DNA of 64,000 bases from Granulicella rosea (GCF_900188085.1 NZ_FZOU01000001.1:372001-436000), one strand, 5' to 3'. Counted from the stretch's first letter, positions 1 through 8,663 are shown. A program made the numbers and translations. The notes: generated by a model from the sequence alone, not told the origin.

Positions 1-657
1 CAGGCCAGCCTGCAGCTCGATCATGTAGAACCACAGAAACGCGGCGACGAAGCAGGAGTCCAGCACCATCAGGGCCATCATGCTGATGTTCCAGCGCTGG
101 TCGATCACTTTCAGCACCGAGCCGCCGCCGGGAACGAGGGCGCCCAGGGTGATGATCGTCGTACGGTAGCCGGCAACGAGAATCTGCAACGCGAAGAAGC
201 ACGCCGTCACCCGCGCGGCCACGCGAAACTGCCCCACACCCCGGCGCAGCAGCAGATACAACGATCCGAAGCAGGACGCAAAGACCGGAATCATCCCGAT
301 GACGAACTGCCACGGCGTGCTCCCATAACGCGCGACCGCGTAGACCAGCATCCCGGCGACGGCGACGATCGCCACCGGATCCTTCCGAGACGTCTTGCGC
401 ACCAGGAACCAGCGGAAGCCGAGGAACATGGCGAGGAACGCCAAGTCGTTGATCTCATTGGCGAGAAACATGGTGAAGAAGCGCGGAATCTTGCCCATCG
501 CGGCCTGTAGCACGGTCTTGGTCAGACCGGCCACCATGCAGACGGCGAACCACCGCACACCCGTCATCCTGCGGCTGCTGAGCGCCAGCGCACACAGACC
601 GAAGGTATAGATGATCAGCGAGGTGAGATCGGAGATATAGAGTGTACGAAAGTCCAT
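1..657 (-). CDS. Probable diguanylate cyclase, N-terminal membrane sensor part (cut by window edge)
   Basis: 219 codons stay open from an ATG at 657 to the window edge, so the gene continues to the left. The visible protein begins MDFRTLYISDLTSL and consists of about six hydrophobic segments separated by short polar turns. There is no cytoplasmic domain yet. This layout and opening resemble the membrane domain that in acidobacteria is usually followed by a GGDEF domain making cyclic di-GMP; that is recalled family knowledge and the GGDEF part is not in the window. A multi-spanning sensor of another output type, such as a histidine kinase, is the main alternative. No convincing Shine-Dalgarno is seen before the ATG. 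The gene is transcribed away from the hydrolase to its right. Confidence 0.6.
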   Translation of the reverse strand, partial: MDFRTLYISDLTSLIIYTFGLCALALSSRRMTGVRWFAVCMVAGLTKTVLQAAMGKIPRFFTMFLANEINDLAFLAMFLGFRWFLVRKTSRKDPVAIVAVAGMLVYAVARYGSTPWQFVIGMIPVFASCFGSLYLLLRRGVGQFRVAARVTACFFALQILVAGYRTTIITLGALVPGGGSVLKVIDQRWNISMMALMVLDSCFVAAFLWFYMIELQAGL

Positions 658-791
658 ACCGAGCCAAGGTTTCAGACAAGATCATACAATCCCCAGCCCG
701 GGAAGCAATGCCTCTTCCGGGCTGGGGAATCACCTTTCACAGCCATTCGTGCGATGGATGACCAAGCTGCACGCCGCGTTGGCCGGACTGG

Positions 792-1613
792 TTAGCGGCT
801 GAGAAAGTCGGCCAGGTCGAGGTTCAACCGGTCGGCGGCGGTGAGAAAAAGACCGTGCGGTTCGCCTTCGTACTGAATGTAGGTGGAGTTGGGCAGCAGC
901 CGGGCGGAGACGTCGCCGCCGATCTTTGCCGGAACCGTCGCGTCGCCCGTGCCGTGAATGATGAGAAAGGGCGTTGTGATTACAGGCAGCTCCGCGCGCA
1001 TATCCGTCGACGAAAAGGTGTCGATGCCCACGAGCGTAGCCTTCAGCGAGCCCTGCGAGGCAAGCGCGAAGGTCCAGTTCAGCACCGGCTGCGAGACCGT
1101 GTGGTTGACCAGCGTACGGCCATAGAACTTCGGCCCGAAGCTGTCGAGGAAGGCGAAGCGGTCCTTGCGGATCTCGTTCTTGAAGTCCTCGAAGGTCTCG
1201 GGCGGCACGCCATCGGGGTTGTCGCCGGCCTGCACCATGAACGGCACGGAGGACGAGATGAGCGCCCCCTTCACCACGCGCGCCGAGCCGTGACGCGAGA
1301 GGTAGCGGATGACCTCGCCGCCCCCCATCGAGAAGCCAACGAGTGTGACGCCGGTGAGGTCGAGCGTATCGAGCAGTGCGGCGAGATCGTCCGCGAGCGT
1401 GTCGTAGTCGTGGCCGGCGAGGGGCTTCGAAGAGCGCCCAAAACCGCGACGGTCGTAGCTGATGACGCGATAGCCGTTCTCGGCCAGGAAGAGCTCCTGC
1501 TTCTCCCACATGTCGGCGTTCAGCGGCCAGCCGTGGATAAGGACGACAGGCGCGCCGGTTCCCTGCTCCTTGTAGAAGATGGTGTTGCCGTCTTTGGTTT
1601 CGATGGTTGGCAT
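792..1613 (-). CDS. Alpha/beta hydrolase, non-heme chloroperoxidase/esterase type
   Basis: A 273-aa protein with a complete alpha/beta-hydrolase catalytic triad. The nucleophile elbow GFSMGG puts Ser at about residue 95, the acid is Asp224 in HGTGDATVP, and His253 lies in EGEPHGLF. The oxyanion-hole motif HGWP is near residue 27. Length and motifs match the cofactor-free haloperoxidase/arylesterase family. Its members hydrolyse esters and, with peroxide and a carboxylic acid, form peracids; the physiological substrate cannot be told. I chose the ATG at 1613 because AAGGA lies six bases before it and the protein then opens with the family-typical MPTIETKDG. An in-frame ATG at 1646 would add 11 residues without support. 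It is cytoplasmic with no signal peptide, and appears monocistronic. Confidence 0.85.
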   Translation of the reverse strand: MPTIETKDGNTIFYKEQGTGAPVVLIHGWPLNADMWEKQELFLAENGYRVISYDRRGFGRSSKPLAGHDYDTLADDLAALLDTLDLTGVTLVGFSMGGGEVIRYLSRHGSARVVKGALISSSVPFMVQAGDNPDGVPPETFEDFKNEIRKDRFAFLDSFGPKFYGRTLVNHTVSQPVLNWTFALASQGSLKATLVGIDTFSSTDMRAELPVITTPFLIIHGTGDATVPAKIGGDVSARLLPNSTYIQYEGEPHGLFLTAADRLNLDLADFLSR

Positions 1614-1778
1614 CTGCGGTCCTTTGCCCAAATATGGGCCGTGCAAGATTTGCCACGCGGATCGAACGCGCGTTGGACATGGGCTGGTAGGACGCAGGTT
1701 TGCTCCGCCGCGACAACCGGGTTGCGAGAATTGTTATTCGCGCGACGAAGCGGCTCTTCAAAGCATCACCCACTCACT

Positions 1779-1848
1779 TGTCATCCTGAGCGCAGCGCAG
1801 CGGAGTCCTTCGCGATGAAACTGCGAACGACTCCGCTCAGGATGACAG
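1779..1848. repeat. Interspersed palindromic repeat, TGTCATCCTGAG family, copy 1
   Basis: The left arm reads TTGTCATCCTGAGCGCAGCG and the right arm ends CTCAGGATGACA, with the AGTCCTTCGC / GACTCCGC inner parts also pairing. It forms an imperfect hairpin of about 70 nt between the hydrolase start and the ruvB stop. The same arms recur at 10189, 12490, 14834, 27904, 37458, 44696, 50905 and 54903. Confidence 0.85.
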
Positions 1849-1863
1849 GCGTTCGGGGTTGGG

Positions 1864-2922
1864 CTAAAAGAGGCTATACCTGCGCGGCATCTCGATCCCC
1901 AGATGCTCATACGCCAGCTTCGTAGCCACTCGCCCACGCGGCGTGCGATCGAGGAAGCCGATCTGGATCAGGAACGGTTCGTAGACCTCCTCCAACGCGT
2001 CCTGCTCCTCGGCCAGCGCGGCGGCCAGCGTGTTCAGGCCGACGGGGCCGCCATCGTACTTTTCGATGATCGTGCGCAGCAGCCGACGGTCGAGCTCGTC
2101 GAAGCCGTGCGCGTCGACCTCCAGCATCTCCAGCGCTGCAATGGCGGTCGGGCGATCGATCGACCCGTTGCCGCGCACCTGGGCGTAGTCGCGGACGCGG
2201 CGCAGCAGTCGGTTGGCGATACGCGGTGTGCCGCGCGAGCGGATGGCGATCTCGGCGGCGCCGTCGCGGTCGATGGGCACTTGCAGGACCTCTGCCGACC
2301 GCTCGACCACGAAGCGCAGCTCGTCCTCGGTGTAGAACTCCAGCCGCAGCAGGATGCCGAAGCGCGCGCGCATCGGCGACGACAGCAGCCCCGGACGCGT
2401 CGTCGCCGCGACGAAGGTGAAGGGCTTGATGTCCAGCACGAACGTCCGCGCCGACGGCCCCTGGCCGATCATGATGTCGAGGGTATAGTCCTCGAGCGCG
2501 GTGTAGAGCTTTTCCTGCAACACGGGCTGTAGCCGGTGGACCTCATCCAGGAAGAGCACCTGCTTGTCCTTGATGTTCGAAAGGATCGCCGTCAGATCGC
2601 CCTGGATCTGGAGCGCGGGCCCAGCCGTCTGCTGGAAGCCGACGCCCATCTCGTTGGCGATGATGGTCGCGAGCGTGGTCTTGCCGAGGCCCGGAGGCCC
2701 GAAGAGCAGCACGTGGTCCAACGCCTCGCCGCGCGCCTTGGCGGCTTCGAGCGCGATGGCGAGCTGCTCCTTGGCCTTGGTCTGGCCGATGAACTCGGAG
2801 AGGCGCGTCGGCCGCAGCTTCAGCTCGAAGGCCTCGTCGTCGTCCACGCGCACGGCGGAGACGACGCGGTCGGGATCGTCGGCGGGCGACTTGGCGCGGG
2901 ATTTGATGTGCGGGCTATCCAC
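1864..2922 (-). CDS. ruvB: Holliday junction branch migration helicase RuvB
   Basis: RuvB is the hexameric AAA+ motor that, with RuvA and RuvC, drives branch migration of Holliday junctions. The 352-aa protein shows Walker A GPPGLGKT near residues 75-82, Walker B FLDEVHRL near 125, sensor-1 ATTRPG and the arginine-finger region SSPMRARFG, then the RuvB winged helix. Length fits the family (330-360 aa). I prefer a GTG start at 2922, because the longer frame from 2994 would run over the start of the divergent gene at 2987. The N-terminal ~35 residues before the conserved core are variable. No ruvA or ruvC is adjacent, so the ruvABC cluster is split here. Confidence 0.95.
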   Translation of the reverse strand: MDSPHIKSRAKSPADDPDRVVSAVRVDDDEAFELKLRPTRLSEFIGQTKAKEQLAIALEAAKARGEALDHVLLFGPPGLGKTTLATIIANEMGVGFQQTAGPALQIQGDLTAILSNIKDKQVLFLDEVHRLQPVLQEKLYTALEDYTLDIMIGQGPSARTFVLDIKPFTFVAATTRPGLLSSPMRARFGILLRLEFYTEDELRFVVERSAEVLQVPIDRDGAAEIAIRSRGTPRIANRLLRRVRDYAQVRGNGSIDRPTAIAALEMLEVDAHGFDELDRRLLRTIIEKYDGGPVGLNTLAAALAEEQDALEEVYEPFLIQIGFLDRTPRGRVATKLAYEHLGIEMPRRYSLF

Positions 2923-2986
2923 TACAGGCGATGGTAAAGCGAAAGCGGGGTGGGTGCAAAGGCTTCGATCTGGTAATCTCCAGACC

Positions 2987-4741
2987 ATGCGCACATCTTC
3001 TCTCTCGCTCCTGCTCGCCGGTTGTCTTGCTCTCTCTGCCGTACGCTGTGTCGCGGCTGCTCCCGATACGCTGGCCCAGCGTCTGGCCGCGCAGAATGCG
3101 CTCTTCGACGAGCAGTACGAGGCTGGCCTGAAGGAGTCGCCCGAGCGTGCGACGGCCTTTGGCGACTACCGCTTCAACGACAAGATGGACGACTACTCGC
3201 TGGCCGGCGTCGAGCGCCGCCACGCCGCCGCCGTCGCGTACCTGGCAAGGATCAAAGCCATCCCGACCGCCGGCTTCAGCGAGCAGGATGTGCTCTCGCA
3301 CCAGCTCTTCGAGCGCATGTTGCAGCAGGGGCTCGACAACTACGACATGAAGGAGTTCGAGATGCCGGTCAGCCAGGTGGACGGCCCGCACCTCGGCCTG
3401 GCCGACCTGCCGAACGCCATGCCCTTCGACAGCGTGAAGCACTATGAGGACTACATCGCGCGTCTGCACCAGGTTCCGCGGGTCTTCGCCCAGACCGAGG
3501 AGGTGCTGAAGGCAGGCATGAAGGACGGCCTGATGCCGGTGAAGTTCCTGCTCGAAAAGGTGCCCGTGCAGTGCGAAGGAACCATCGCGGCGGACCCGTT
3601 CCTGCTGCCGCTGAAGAAGTTTCCCGCAAGCTTTTCGGACGCCGACAAGGCTCGCCTGACCAGGGAGCTGACCGACGCGGTGAACACCGACGTGCTGCCC
3701 GCGTACAAGGCCTTCTCCGCCTGGATCGCGACGGACTACGCCCCGCACGGACGCACGGCGCTCGCCATCACCAGCCTGCCCGGCGGCGCGAAGCGCTACC
3801 AGAACGACATCCGCAGCCGCACCACGACCGACCTGACGCCGGAGTTCATCCACAACCTCGGCCTGACCGAGATCGGCCGCATCACCGCCGAGATGACCGT
3901 GATCGCGAAGCAGCAGGGCTTCCCCGACCTCGCCAGCTTCCGCAAGTCGATCAACAGCGACCCGAAGTGGGTGCCCACGTCGTCCGAACAGATCCTCGAC
4001 GACTTCCGCAAGTACATCGCGCAGATGCAGCCGCGCCTGCCGGAGCTCTTCACCTACATCCCCGGCGCGCCGGTGACGGTGGAGGCGATTCCCAGCTACC
4101 AGGCCGCGGCCGCGACGCACTACCAGACGGGCACGCCGGACGGAAAGCGTCCCGGCCGCGTCAGCGTGGCGACATCGAACTACGCGAAGCGCACGCTGGT
4201 GCTCGACGAGGCCGTCGCCTATCACGAGGGCATTCCCGGCCACCACATGCAGCTTTCGGTCGCGCAGACGATCAAGGGTCTGCCGAAGTTCCGGCTGCAC
4301 TCCGGCAACTCCGGCTACACCGAGGGCTGGGCGCTCTATGCGGAGCAGCTTGGCAAGGAGATCGGCTTCTACAAGGATCCGGTCAGCGATTATGGCCGGT
4401 TGAACAGCGAACTCTTTCGCGCGGTGCGGCTGGTGGTCGACACCGGCATCCACTCCCAGGGCTGGACGCGCGAGCAGGTGATCGAGTTCATGCTGGCCAA
4501 CGACGTGAACGAACCGCTGGCCCAGAGCGAGACCGACCGCTACATCGCGTGGCCGGCGCAGGCGTTGAGCTACAAGCTGGGACAGTTGAAGTTCCGCGAG
4601 CTGCGCGAACGCGCGAAGAAGGAGCTGGGGCCGAAGTTCGACATCCGCACCTTCCACGACGAGATGCTGAACGGCGGCGTGTTGCCGCTGAGCCTGCTGG
4701 ACGAGCGGACGAACCAGTGGATCGCCGCGCAGAAGAAGTAG
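2987..4741 (+). CDS. Secreted DUF885 family protein (putative metallopeptidase)
   Basis: 584 aa starting with a cleavable signal peptide ([19 protein letters not shown], then AAAPDTLAQ). The family hallmark HEGIPGHH occupies residues 413-420, followed about 30 residues later by [11 protein letters not shown]. Together these look like a zinc site of gluzincin type (HExxxxHH with a downstream Glu). DUF885 proteins are common, often multicopy, exported proteins of acidobacteria and proteobacteria with a presumed peptidase role; no substrate is established that I can name. The ATG at 2987 gives the signal peptide, whereas the upstream open frame runs through divergent ruvB. The gene is monocistronic, with palindromic repeats starting 20 nt after the stop. 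Confidence 0.88.
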   Translation: MRTSSLSLLLAGCLALSAVRCVAAAPDTLAQRLAAQNALFDEQYEAGLKESPERATAFGDYRFNDKMDDYSLAGVERRHAAAVAYLARIKAIPTAGFSEQDVLSHQLFERMLQQGLDNYDMKEFEMPVSQVDGPHLGLADLPNAMPFDSVKHYEDYIARLHQVPRVFAQTEEVLKAGMKDGLMPVKFLLEKVPVQCEGTIAADPFLLPLKKFPASFSDADKARLTRELTDAVNTDVLPAYKAFSAWIATDYAPHGRTALAITSLPGGAKRYQNDIRSRTTTDLTPEFIHNLGLTEIGRITAEMTVIAKQQGFPDLASFRKSINSDPKWVPTSSEQILDDFRKYIAQMQPRLPELFTYIPGAPVTVEAIPSYQAAAATHYQTGTPDGKRPGRVSVATSNYAKRTLVLDEAVAYHEGIPGHHMQLSVAQTIKGLPKFRLHSGNSGYTEGWALYAEQLGKEIGFYKDPVSDYGRLNSELFRAVRLVVDTGIHSQGWTREQVIEFMLANDVNEPLAQSETDRYIAWPAQALSYKLGQLKFRELRERAKKELGPKFDIRTFHDEMLNGGVLPLSLLDERTNQWIAAQKK

Positions 4742-4761
4742 GCCTGGGTTCTCACGGATAC

Positions 4762-4834
4762 AAACCATATCCCAGGGGCTGAAGCCCATTCTTCGGCGAG
4801 GCTCAAATGCCTGGGCTAAATCCCAGGCCTATCC
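4762..4834 (-). repeat. Two-hairpin REP/BIME element (family 1), reverse orientation
   Basis: Read on the minus strand it runs GGATAGGCC, a hairpin around GGGATTTAGCCC, a ~25-nt linker, a second hairpin GGGCTTCAGCCCC, and ends GGGATATGG. It is a single copy whose GGATAGG end faces that of the copy at 4929. Confidence 0.85.
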
Positions 4835-4865
4835 AAGTGCGAAAGCCTAGACCCGTTCAGGAACT

Positions 4866-4937
4866 GTTGCTTTGCTCCTGGATGGGTCTGTTGCTCTTGC
4901 TTCTGGGTAGGCCGTTGCTTTTGCTTCTGGATAGGTC
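4866..4937 (+). repeat. Three tandem ~24-nt imperfect repeats at the REP boundary
   Basis: Units at 4866-4889, 4890-4913 and 4914-4937 each read GTTGCT, a T/C-rich stretch, then CTGG(A/G)T(A/G)GG(T/C)C. The third unit merges into the GGATAGGTC end of the REP element at 4929, so the element tip appears to have been tandemly copied. Confidence 0.7.
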
Positions 4938-5002
4938 GGGGCTTCAGCCCCGACGATACGACCTGCCGGCACGTGGGCTTCAGCCCCGGGATATGGGTTT
5001 CA
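4929..5002 (+). repeat. Two-hairpin REP/BIME element (family 1), forward, left flank of the RAYT
   Basis: It starts GGATAGGTC, followed by a perfect palindrome GTCGGGGCTTCAGCCCCGAC, a linker, the second hairpin GGGCTTCAGCCCC, and the end GGGATATGGGTTTCA. Its last bases supply the TGA stop codon of the transposase gene (read on the minus strand). Confidence 0.9.
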
Positions 5003-5431
5003 CGTCGCCCAAACCGCCGGTGTCGGATCGATACGGTCCATGAACCGCGTATGCACATATGGGTAATCGACGAGGCGCCGCTTCACCGGGTTGTTCGTGA
5101 TGTAAGAGAGCTGATTCCGGTAGTCCTCGCCATCGGTGACACGATGTGCGTGATACCCGGTCTGCCAGACCTCGCCGGGGTATTGCTTCCGCATGGCGAA
5201 GGAATAACCGCCTTTGATCAACTGGGCCATCTTTTCGATCGGCTCTTCGGGCGTCGCCAGCACATGCAGGTGGTCCGGCATGACAACGAAGCCATGAAGA
5301 AGGTAGCGTCCCTGGTCACGGTAGCGGAATAACGTGTCGATCAGGAGCTCGGCATTTGCGGCGCGTTGGAAGGTCTGGCGTCGCTGGTGAGAGACGGCCG
5401 TCAGTGCATAGGTTTGCGGTCGTTGGCGCAT
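5000..5431 (-). CDS. REP-associated tyrosine transposase (RAYT, Y1_Tnp / TnpA-REP family)
   Basis: A 143-aa protein with the IS200/REP transposase fold signatures: the metal-binding HLH motif within MPDHLHVL near residue 60, the segment VWQTGYHAHR, and the typical end YITNNPVKRRLV. RAYTs are domesticated Y1 (HUH) nucleases that cleave REP hairpins as single strands. The gene lies exactly between two inverted copies of a two-hairpin palindromic element (4929-5002 and 5436-5512). Its start ATG is five bases from one and its stop overlaps the other. This is the classic REPtron arrangement. The ATG at 5431 is chosen because upstream in-frame sequence is the REP element itself; no Shine-Dalgarno is visible. 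At 143 aa it is slightly shorter than many RAYTs but has all core motifs, so it is probably intact. Confidence 0.88.
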   Translation of the reverse strand: MRQRPQTYALTAVSHQRRQTFQRAANAELLIDTLFRYRDQGRYLLHGFVVMPDHLHVLATPEEPIEKMAQLIKGGYSFAMRKQYPGEVWQTGYHAHRVTDGEDYRNQLSYITNNPVKRRLVDYPYVHTRFMDRIDPTPAVWAT

Positions 5432-5435
5432 GATG

Positions 5436-5512
5436 AAAAACCCATATCCCAAGGGCTGAAGCCCATTTCCCGGAGGGTCTAGAGTGCCTGGGCTAAAGCC
5501 CAGGCCTATCCA
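5436..5512 (-). repeat. Two-hairpin REP/BIME element (family 1), reverse, right flank of the RAYT
   Basis: On the minus strand: GGATAGGCC, hairpin CTGGGCTTTAGCCCAG, linker, hairpin GGGCTTCAGCCC, then GGGATATGGGTTTTT. It is the inverted partner of the copy at 4929; together they bound a ~584-nt unit containing only the RAYT gene. Confidence 0.9.
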
Positions 5513-5552
5513 AGAGCAAGCGCCAGAGCCCAACTTTCTTCGTGCTTGTTGC

Positions 5553-5580
5553 ACAGGCTAAAGCCGAGGCCTATTCAGGA
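5553..5580 (-). repeat. Partial family-1 REP half-element
   Basis: CAGGCTAAAGCCGAGGCCTA is a decayed copy of the GGATAGG-proximal hairpin only. It abuts the ROK gene stop at 5588. Confidence 0.6.
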
Positions 5581-5587
5581 GCAAGCT

Positions 5588-6772
5588 CTATAGCATCTGT
5601 CCTATCACCCGCTGCAGCAGCACCACCGCCGCCCCGCGCAGCCGCGCCGACTCCGCATCCGCCGCCGGTGCGAGCCTTGGCGCGATGCCGCCCAGCAGGT
5701 TCGTCGCCAGGTTCGCCTCGATCACCTTGCCGAAGATGCTCCAAAGCGACGTGATCTCGCCCGTCAGCAGGATCGTCTCCGGCGCGAGCGACGCCGTGAG
5801 CAGCCGCAGGCCTTTGCCGATGTACTCCGCCTGGCGGGTGAGCGCGGCGAGCGCCTGCGGGTCGCCCTCCTCGGCCAGGTGCATCAGGCCGGTGACGTCG
5901 GGCGTCGCGGCCTCGGGCGCCAGCTCCGCGTAGTAGCGCAGCGCGGCCGAAGAGCTGGCGAGCGTCTCCCAGCAGCCCTGCTGTCCGCAGCCGCAGAGCG
6001 GGCCCGCGGGGTCGAGCTGGATGTGGCCGAACTCGCCCGCCATGCCCGAGTGTCCGCGCACCAGGCGACCGTTGGTCATCAGCGCCGTGCCCACGCCCTC
6101 ATCGATCGCCACCAGCACGGCGTCGCGGACGCCCTGCATGCGGCCGAACCAGAGCTCCGACAACAGGCAGCCGTTCGCGTCGTTTTCAAGCTCCACCGGC
6201 AGCTTCATACGCTCCTCGAACGCGGCGCGAATGTCGAGGTTCACCCAGTTGAGGTTTGGCGCGAAGACCAGATGCTGGGTCGCGGGATCGATCCGGCCGG
6301 GCAGGCTGACGCCGATGCCCTTGATGGTCATCGCGGCGTGCTCGGCGCGCATGGCGCTCATGCACTCCGTCATGGCCTGGATCGCGCGGAGCGGCTGCGA
6401 TGCCAGTGGAATGATGCGCCGGGCAAGCAGGCGCCCCGGCAGGTCGAGCAGCGCGACCACCGCGCGTCGCGGATGGACGTCGGCCACGAGCACGCCAATG
6501 CGGTCGTTCAGCGAGAGCATGGTCGGGCGCCGTCCGCGCGGACGCGCAACGGACCCGCCCTCCACCACCCAGCCCTCGGCCTTCAACTCGTCGACCACCA
6601 CCGAGACGGTGCTGGGCCTTATGCCGGAATCGCGCGCCAGATCGGCTCGCGAGAGCGGCTGCCGCAGGCGGATCAACTGGAGCAGGAGGTCGCGGTTGTG
6701 GCGCCGCGCCAGCTCCGCCGCAAGCGGTTCAAAGTCTCCAGGGCGGGTTGAATTTCGATCTTCCGGGTTCAC
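5588..6772 (-). CDS. ROK-family transcriptional regulator (NagC/XylR type)
   Basis: 394 aa: an N-terminal winged helix-turn-helix at about residues 30-75 (LSRADLARDSGIRPSTVSVVV), then a ROK sugar-kinase-like domain. The ROK zinc motif CGCGQQGC is present at residues 260-267 and the upstream His is in FGHIQLD. Regulators of this type repress sugar genes until a sugar binds the ROK domain. It is divergent from the FucP-type transporter at 7087, which is followed by xylulokinase, so control of that pair is the natural inference; xylose or another pentose/hexose would be the inducer. It is a regulator rather than a kinase because the HTH is intact. The start ATG at 6772 gives the usual short arm before the HTH. 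Confidence 0.9.
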   Translation of the reverse strand: MNPEDRNSTRPGDFEPLAAELARRHNRDLLLQLIRLRQPLSRADLARDSGIRPSTVSVVVDELKAEGWVVEGGSVARPRGRRPTMLSLNDRIGVLVADVHPRRAVVALLDLPGRLLARRIIPLASQPLRAIQAMTECMSAMRAEHAAMTIKGIGVSLPGRIDPATQHLVFAPNLNWVNLDIRAAFEERMKLPVELENDANGCLLSELWFGRMQGVRDAVLVAIDEGVGTALMTNGRLVRGHSGMAGEFGHIQLDPAGPLCGCGQQGCWETLASSSAALRYYAELAPEAATPDVTGLMHLAEEGDPQALAALTRQAEYIGKGLRLLTASLAPETILLTGEITSLWSIFGKVIEANLATNLLGGIAPRLAPAADAESARLRGAAVVLLQRVIGQML

Positions 6773-7086
6773 AGCGCGATATTATTCTTCCGCGTTAGGA
6801 ATTAGCAAGACAATCTTGCGCGAGAAACGGAGGGTGGTCCGACCGCTCTCCGAATGGAGGATTTGCGGGCGAAAAACACCCAAGTAACGGTTTTCTCGGA
6901 ATTAGGCCACGCCGGATTTTCTCCCGGTTCCGGCGAATCGAACGCCTTGGATTATTTATTTGACTTCAGTCCCGCCGGGACCATATAGTTCCGCTCGAAT
7001 AGAAAATGCGGAAAAGAGAGATTCGAGCTTTACTCTCCTCGAGCACCTGTCGAGCAAGCTAATCAGGAAAGCAGGCACCTACTCGC
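6773..7086. promoter_or_regulatory. Divergent regulatory region between ROK regulator and sugar transporter
   Basis: This 314-nt non-coding region carries the control signals for both genes. A good sigma-70-like promoter for the transporter is visible (listed separately). AT-rich blocks at 6777-6800 (ATATTATTC, GGAATTAGC) could hold the ROK operator or the regulator's own promoter. No exact long palindrome stands out, so the operator position is not assigned. Confidence 0.6.
6960..6989 (+). promoter_or_regulatory. Sigma-70-type promoter of the sugar transporter
   Basis: The -35 TTGACT at 6960-6965 and the -10 TATAGT at 6984-6989 are separated by 18 nt. Transcription would begin near 6996, giving a leader of about 90 nt before the ATG at 7087. 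The call rests on consensus match alone. Confidence 0.6.
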
Positions 7087-8403
7087 ATGGCGATGGCATC
7101 CTCCGGCAACACCCAGTTTGCAAGCTCCGGCTCCACGACCAATCGCGGCGCGCTTACGGTGGTCACCACCCTGTTCTTCATGTGGGGCTTCTGCACGGTG
7201 CTCAACGACGCGCTGATCCCACACCTGATGTCGATCTTTGCGCTGACCTACCTCAAGGCTTCGCTGATCCAACTGGCGTTCTTTGGGTCCTACTTCCTCT
7301 TCGCGCAGCCGGCCAGCAAGCTGATCGAGACGGTAGGCTACCAGCGCACGATGGTCGTGGGTCTGATCACCATGGCGGTCGGCGCGCTGCTGTTTCTGCC
7401 CGCGGCGCAGACCGCGCAGTATCCGCTCTTCCTGGCCGCGCAGGTGGTGCTCGCCGCGGGCGTGACCGTACTGCAGGTGGCGGCGAATCCTTACGTGACG
7501 ATTCTTGGACCGCCGGAGACCGCGGCCAGCCGTTTGAATCTGACGCAGGCCTTCAACACGCTCGGAGATACGGTTGCGCCGTACTTCGGCAGCATCCTGA
7601 TCCTGGGCGCGACGACTGCCGCGACCGCGCCGCTCGACCCGGCCGGCGCGATGGCCTTCCGCATTCATCAGGCCGCGTCGGTCAAGATGCCGTACATCCT
7701 GATCGCCGGCATCCTCATCCTGCTCGCACTGGCCATCGCCCTGTACAAGTTTCCGCGCATCGAGGTGACGCAGGACTTCCGTCCCGGCGCGAACGACCTG
7801 GAGAAGGAAAGCATCTGGAAGCATCGCCATGTGTGGCTCGGCGCGCTCGCCATCTTCATCTACGTCGGCGCCGAGGTCTCGATCGGCAGCTTTCTCGCCA
7901 AGTACATCGCGGACCCGGCCATCGGCAACATGACGCTGCAGAGCGCCACGCAACTCGTTACGCTTTACTGGGCAGGCATGATGGTGGGACGGTTCGTCGG
8001 CGCCGCCGTGATGCAGCGGGTCGCACCGAACAAGCTGCTGGTGCTGGTCGGCGGCGGCGCGGCGTTGATGGTGCTCGGATCGCTGCTCACGACCGGAACA
8101 GTCGCCATGGTGACGATCCTGGCGGTCGGCCTGTTCAACAGCATCATGTTCCCGACGATCTTCACGCTGGGCGTCGCGGAGCTTGGCCCGCTGACCGGTC
8201 GTGGCTCCGGCCTGCTGGTGCAGGCGATCGTCGGCGGCGCCGGCGTGCCGGTGCTGATGGGCGCCATGGCGGATAGGGTTGGCATCCATCGCGCGCTGAT
8301 CCTGCCCTTCATCTGCTACCTGTTCATCATCTATTACGGCCTCGCGGGCTACCGCATTCAGCCGGGCGAAAGCCAGAGCCACCTTGAGGCAGTAAAAAGT
8401 TAG
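7087..8403 (+). CDS. MFS sugar transporter, FucP/GluP (glucose/galactose) family
   Basis: 438 aa with about twelve hydrophobic segments. The N-terminal segment TLFFMWGFCTVLNDALIPHL carries the N-D-x-L-I-P-H hallmark of the FHS/FucP family of proton-sugar symporters. Later landmarks are QVAANPYVTILG and SRLNLTQAFNTLG, also family signatures. It sits in the inner membrane and imports a monosaccharide; which one is not readable from sequence. The gene is divergent from the ROK regulator and 289 nt upstream of xylulokinase on the same strand, suggesting co-function in uptake and phosphorylation. The start may be ATG 7087 or the second ATG at 7093. The spacer to the kinase contains an inverted pair of REP elements, which may separate or stabilise the two transcripts. 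Confidence 0.9.
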   Translation: MAMASSGNTQFASSGSTTNRGALTVVTTLFFMWGFCTVLNDALIPHLMSIFALTYLKASLIQLAFFGSYFLFAQPASKLIETVGYQRTMVVGLITMAVGALLFLPAAQTAQYPLFLAAQVVLAAGVTVLQVAANPYVTILGPPETAASRLNLTQAFNTLGDTVAPYFGSILILGATTAATAPLDPAGAMAFRIHQAASVKMPYILIAGILILLALAIALYKFPRIEVTQDFRPGANDLEKESIWKHRHVWLGALAIFIYVGAEVSIGSFLAKYIADPAIGNMTLQSATQLVTLYWAGMMVGRFVGAAVMQRVAPNKLLVLVGGGAALMVLGSLLTTGTVAMVTILAVGLFNSIMFPTIFTLGVAELGPLTGRGSGLLVQAIVGGAGVPVLMGAMADRVGIHRALILPFICYLFIIYYGLAGYRIQPGESQSHLEAVKS

Positions 8404-8507
8404 TGGTTCGTTGTTCGTGAATGGTGGTTAGTGGATCTTCCATTAGCCACCATTTTCGATCAACGCTTGGCAACGCTGCCAAGATGCGTGCGTGGCAGAT
8501 AACTTCG

Positions 8508-8581
8508 GGATAGGTCCGGGCTTCAGCCCGGACAAGTCGGGCCGGCACAATCTGGGCTTTAGCCCCGGGGATATGGTTTCT
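8508..8581 (+). repeat. Two-hairpin REP/BIME element (family 1), forward, part of RAYT-less pair
   Basis: GGATAGGTCCGGGCTTCAGCCC starts the first hairpin region (positions 8508 onward); the second hairpin is GGGCTTTAGCCCC and the end is GGGGATATGG. It is the left half of a back-to-back pair with 8591-8663, in the same relative orientation as the two copies around the RAYT. Confidence 0.88.
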
Positions 8582-8590
8582 CAGCTGACG

Positions 8591-8663
8591 AACCCATATC
8601 CCTGGGGCTAAAGCCCGAATCTTTCGCTTGTTGGTTTGTCCAGGCCGAAGCCCGGACCTATCC
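8591..8663 (-). repeat. Two-hairpin REP/BIME element (family 1), reverse, part of RAYT-less pair
   Basis: On the minus strand it opens GGATAGGTCC and closes CAGGGATATGGGTT. Only about ten bases separate it from the forward copy at 8508, exactly where the transposase gene sits in the 4929-5512 unit. It ends about 20 nt before the xylulokinase Shine-Dalgarno. Confidence 0.88.

Noticed and set aside
2564..2986. In-frame upstream extension of the DUF885 gene by 141 codons
   Set aside because: The extension overlaps the start half of divergent ruvB and hides the signal peptide that begins at the ATG at 2987.
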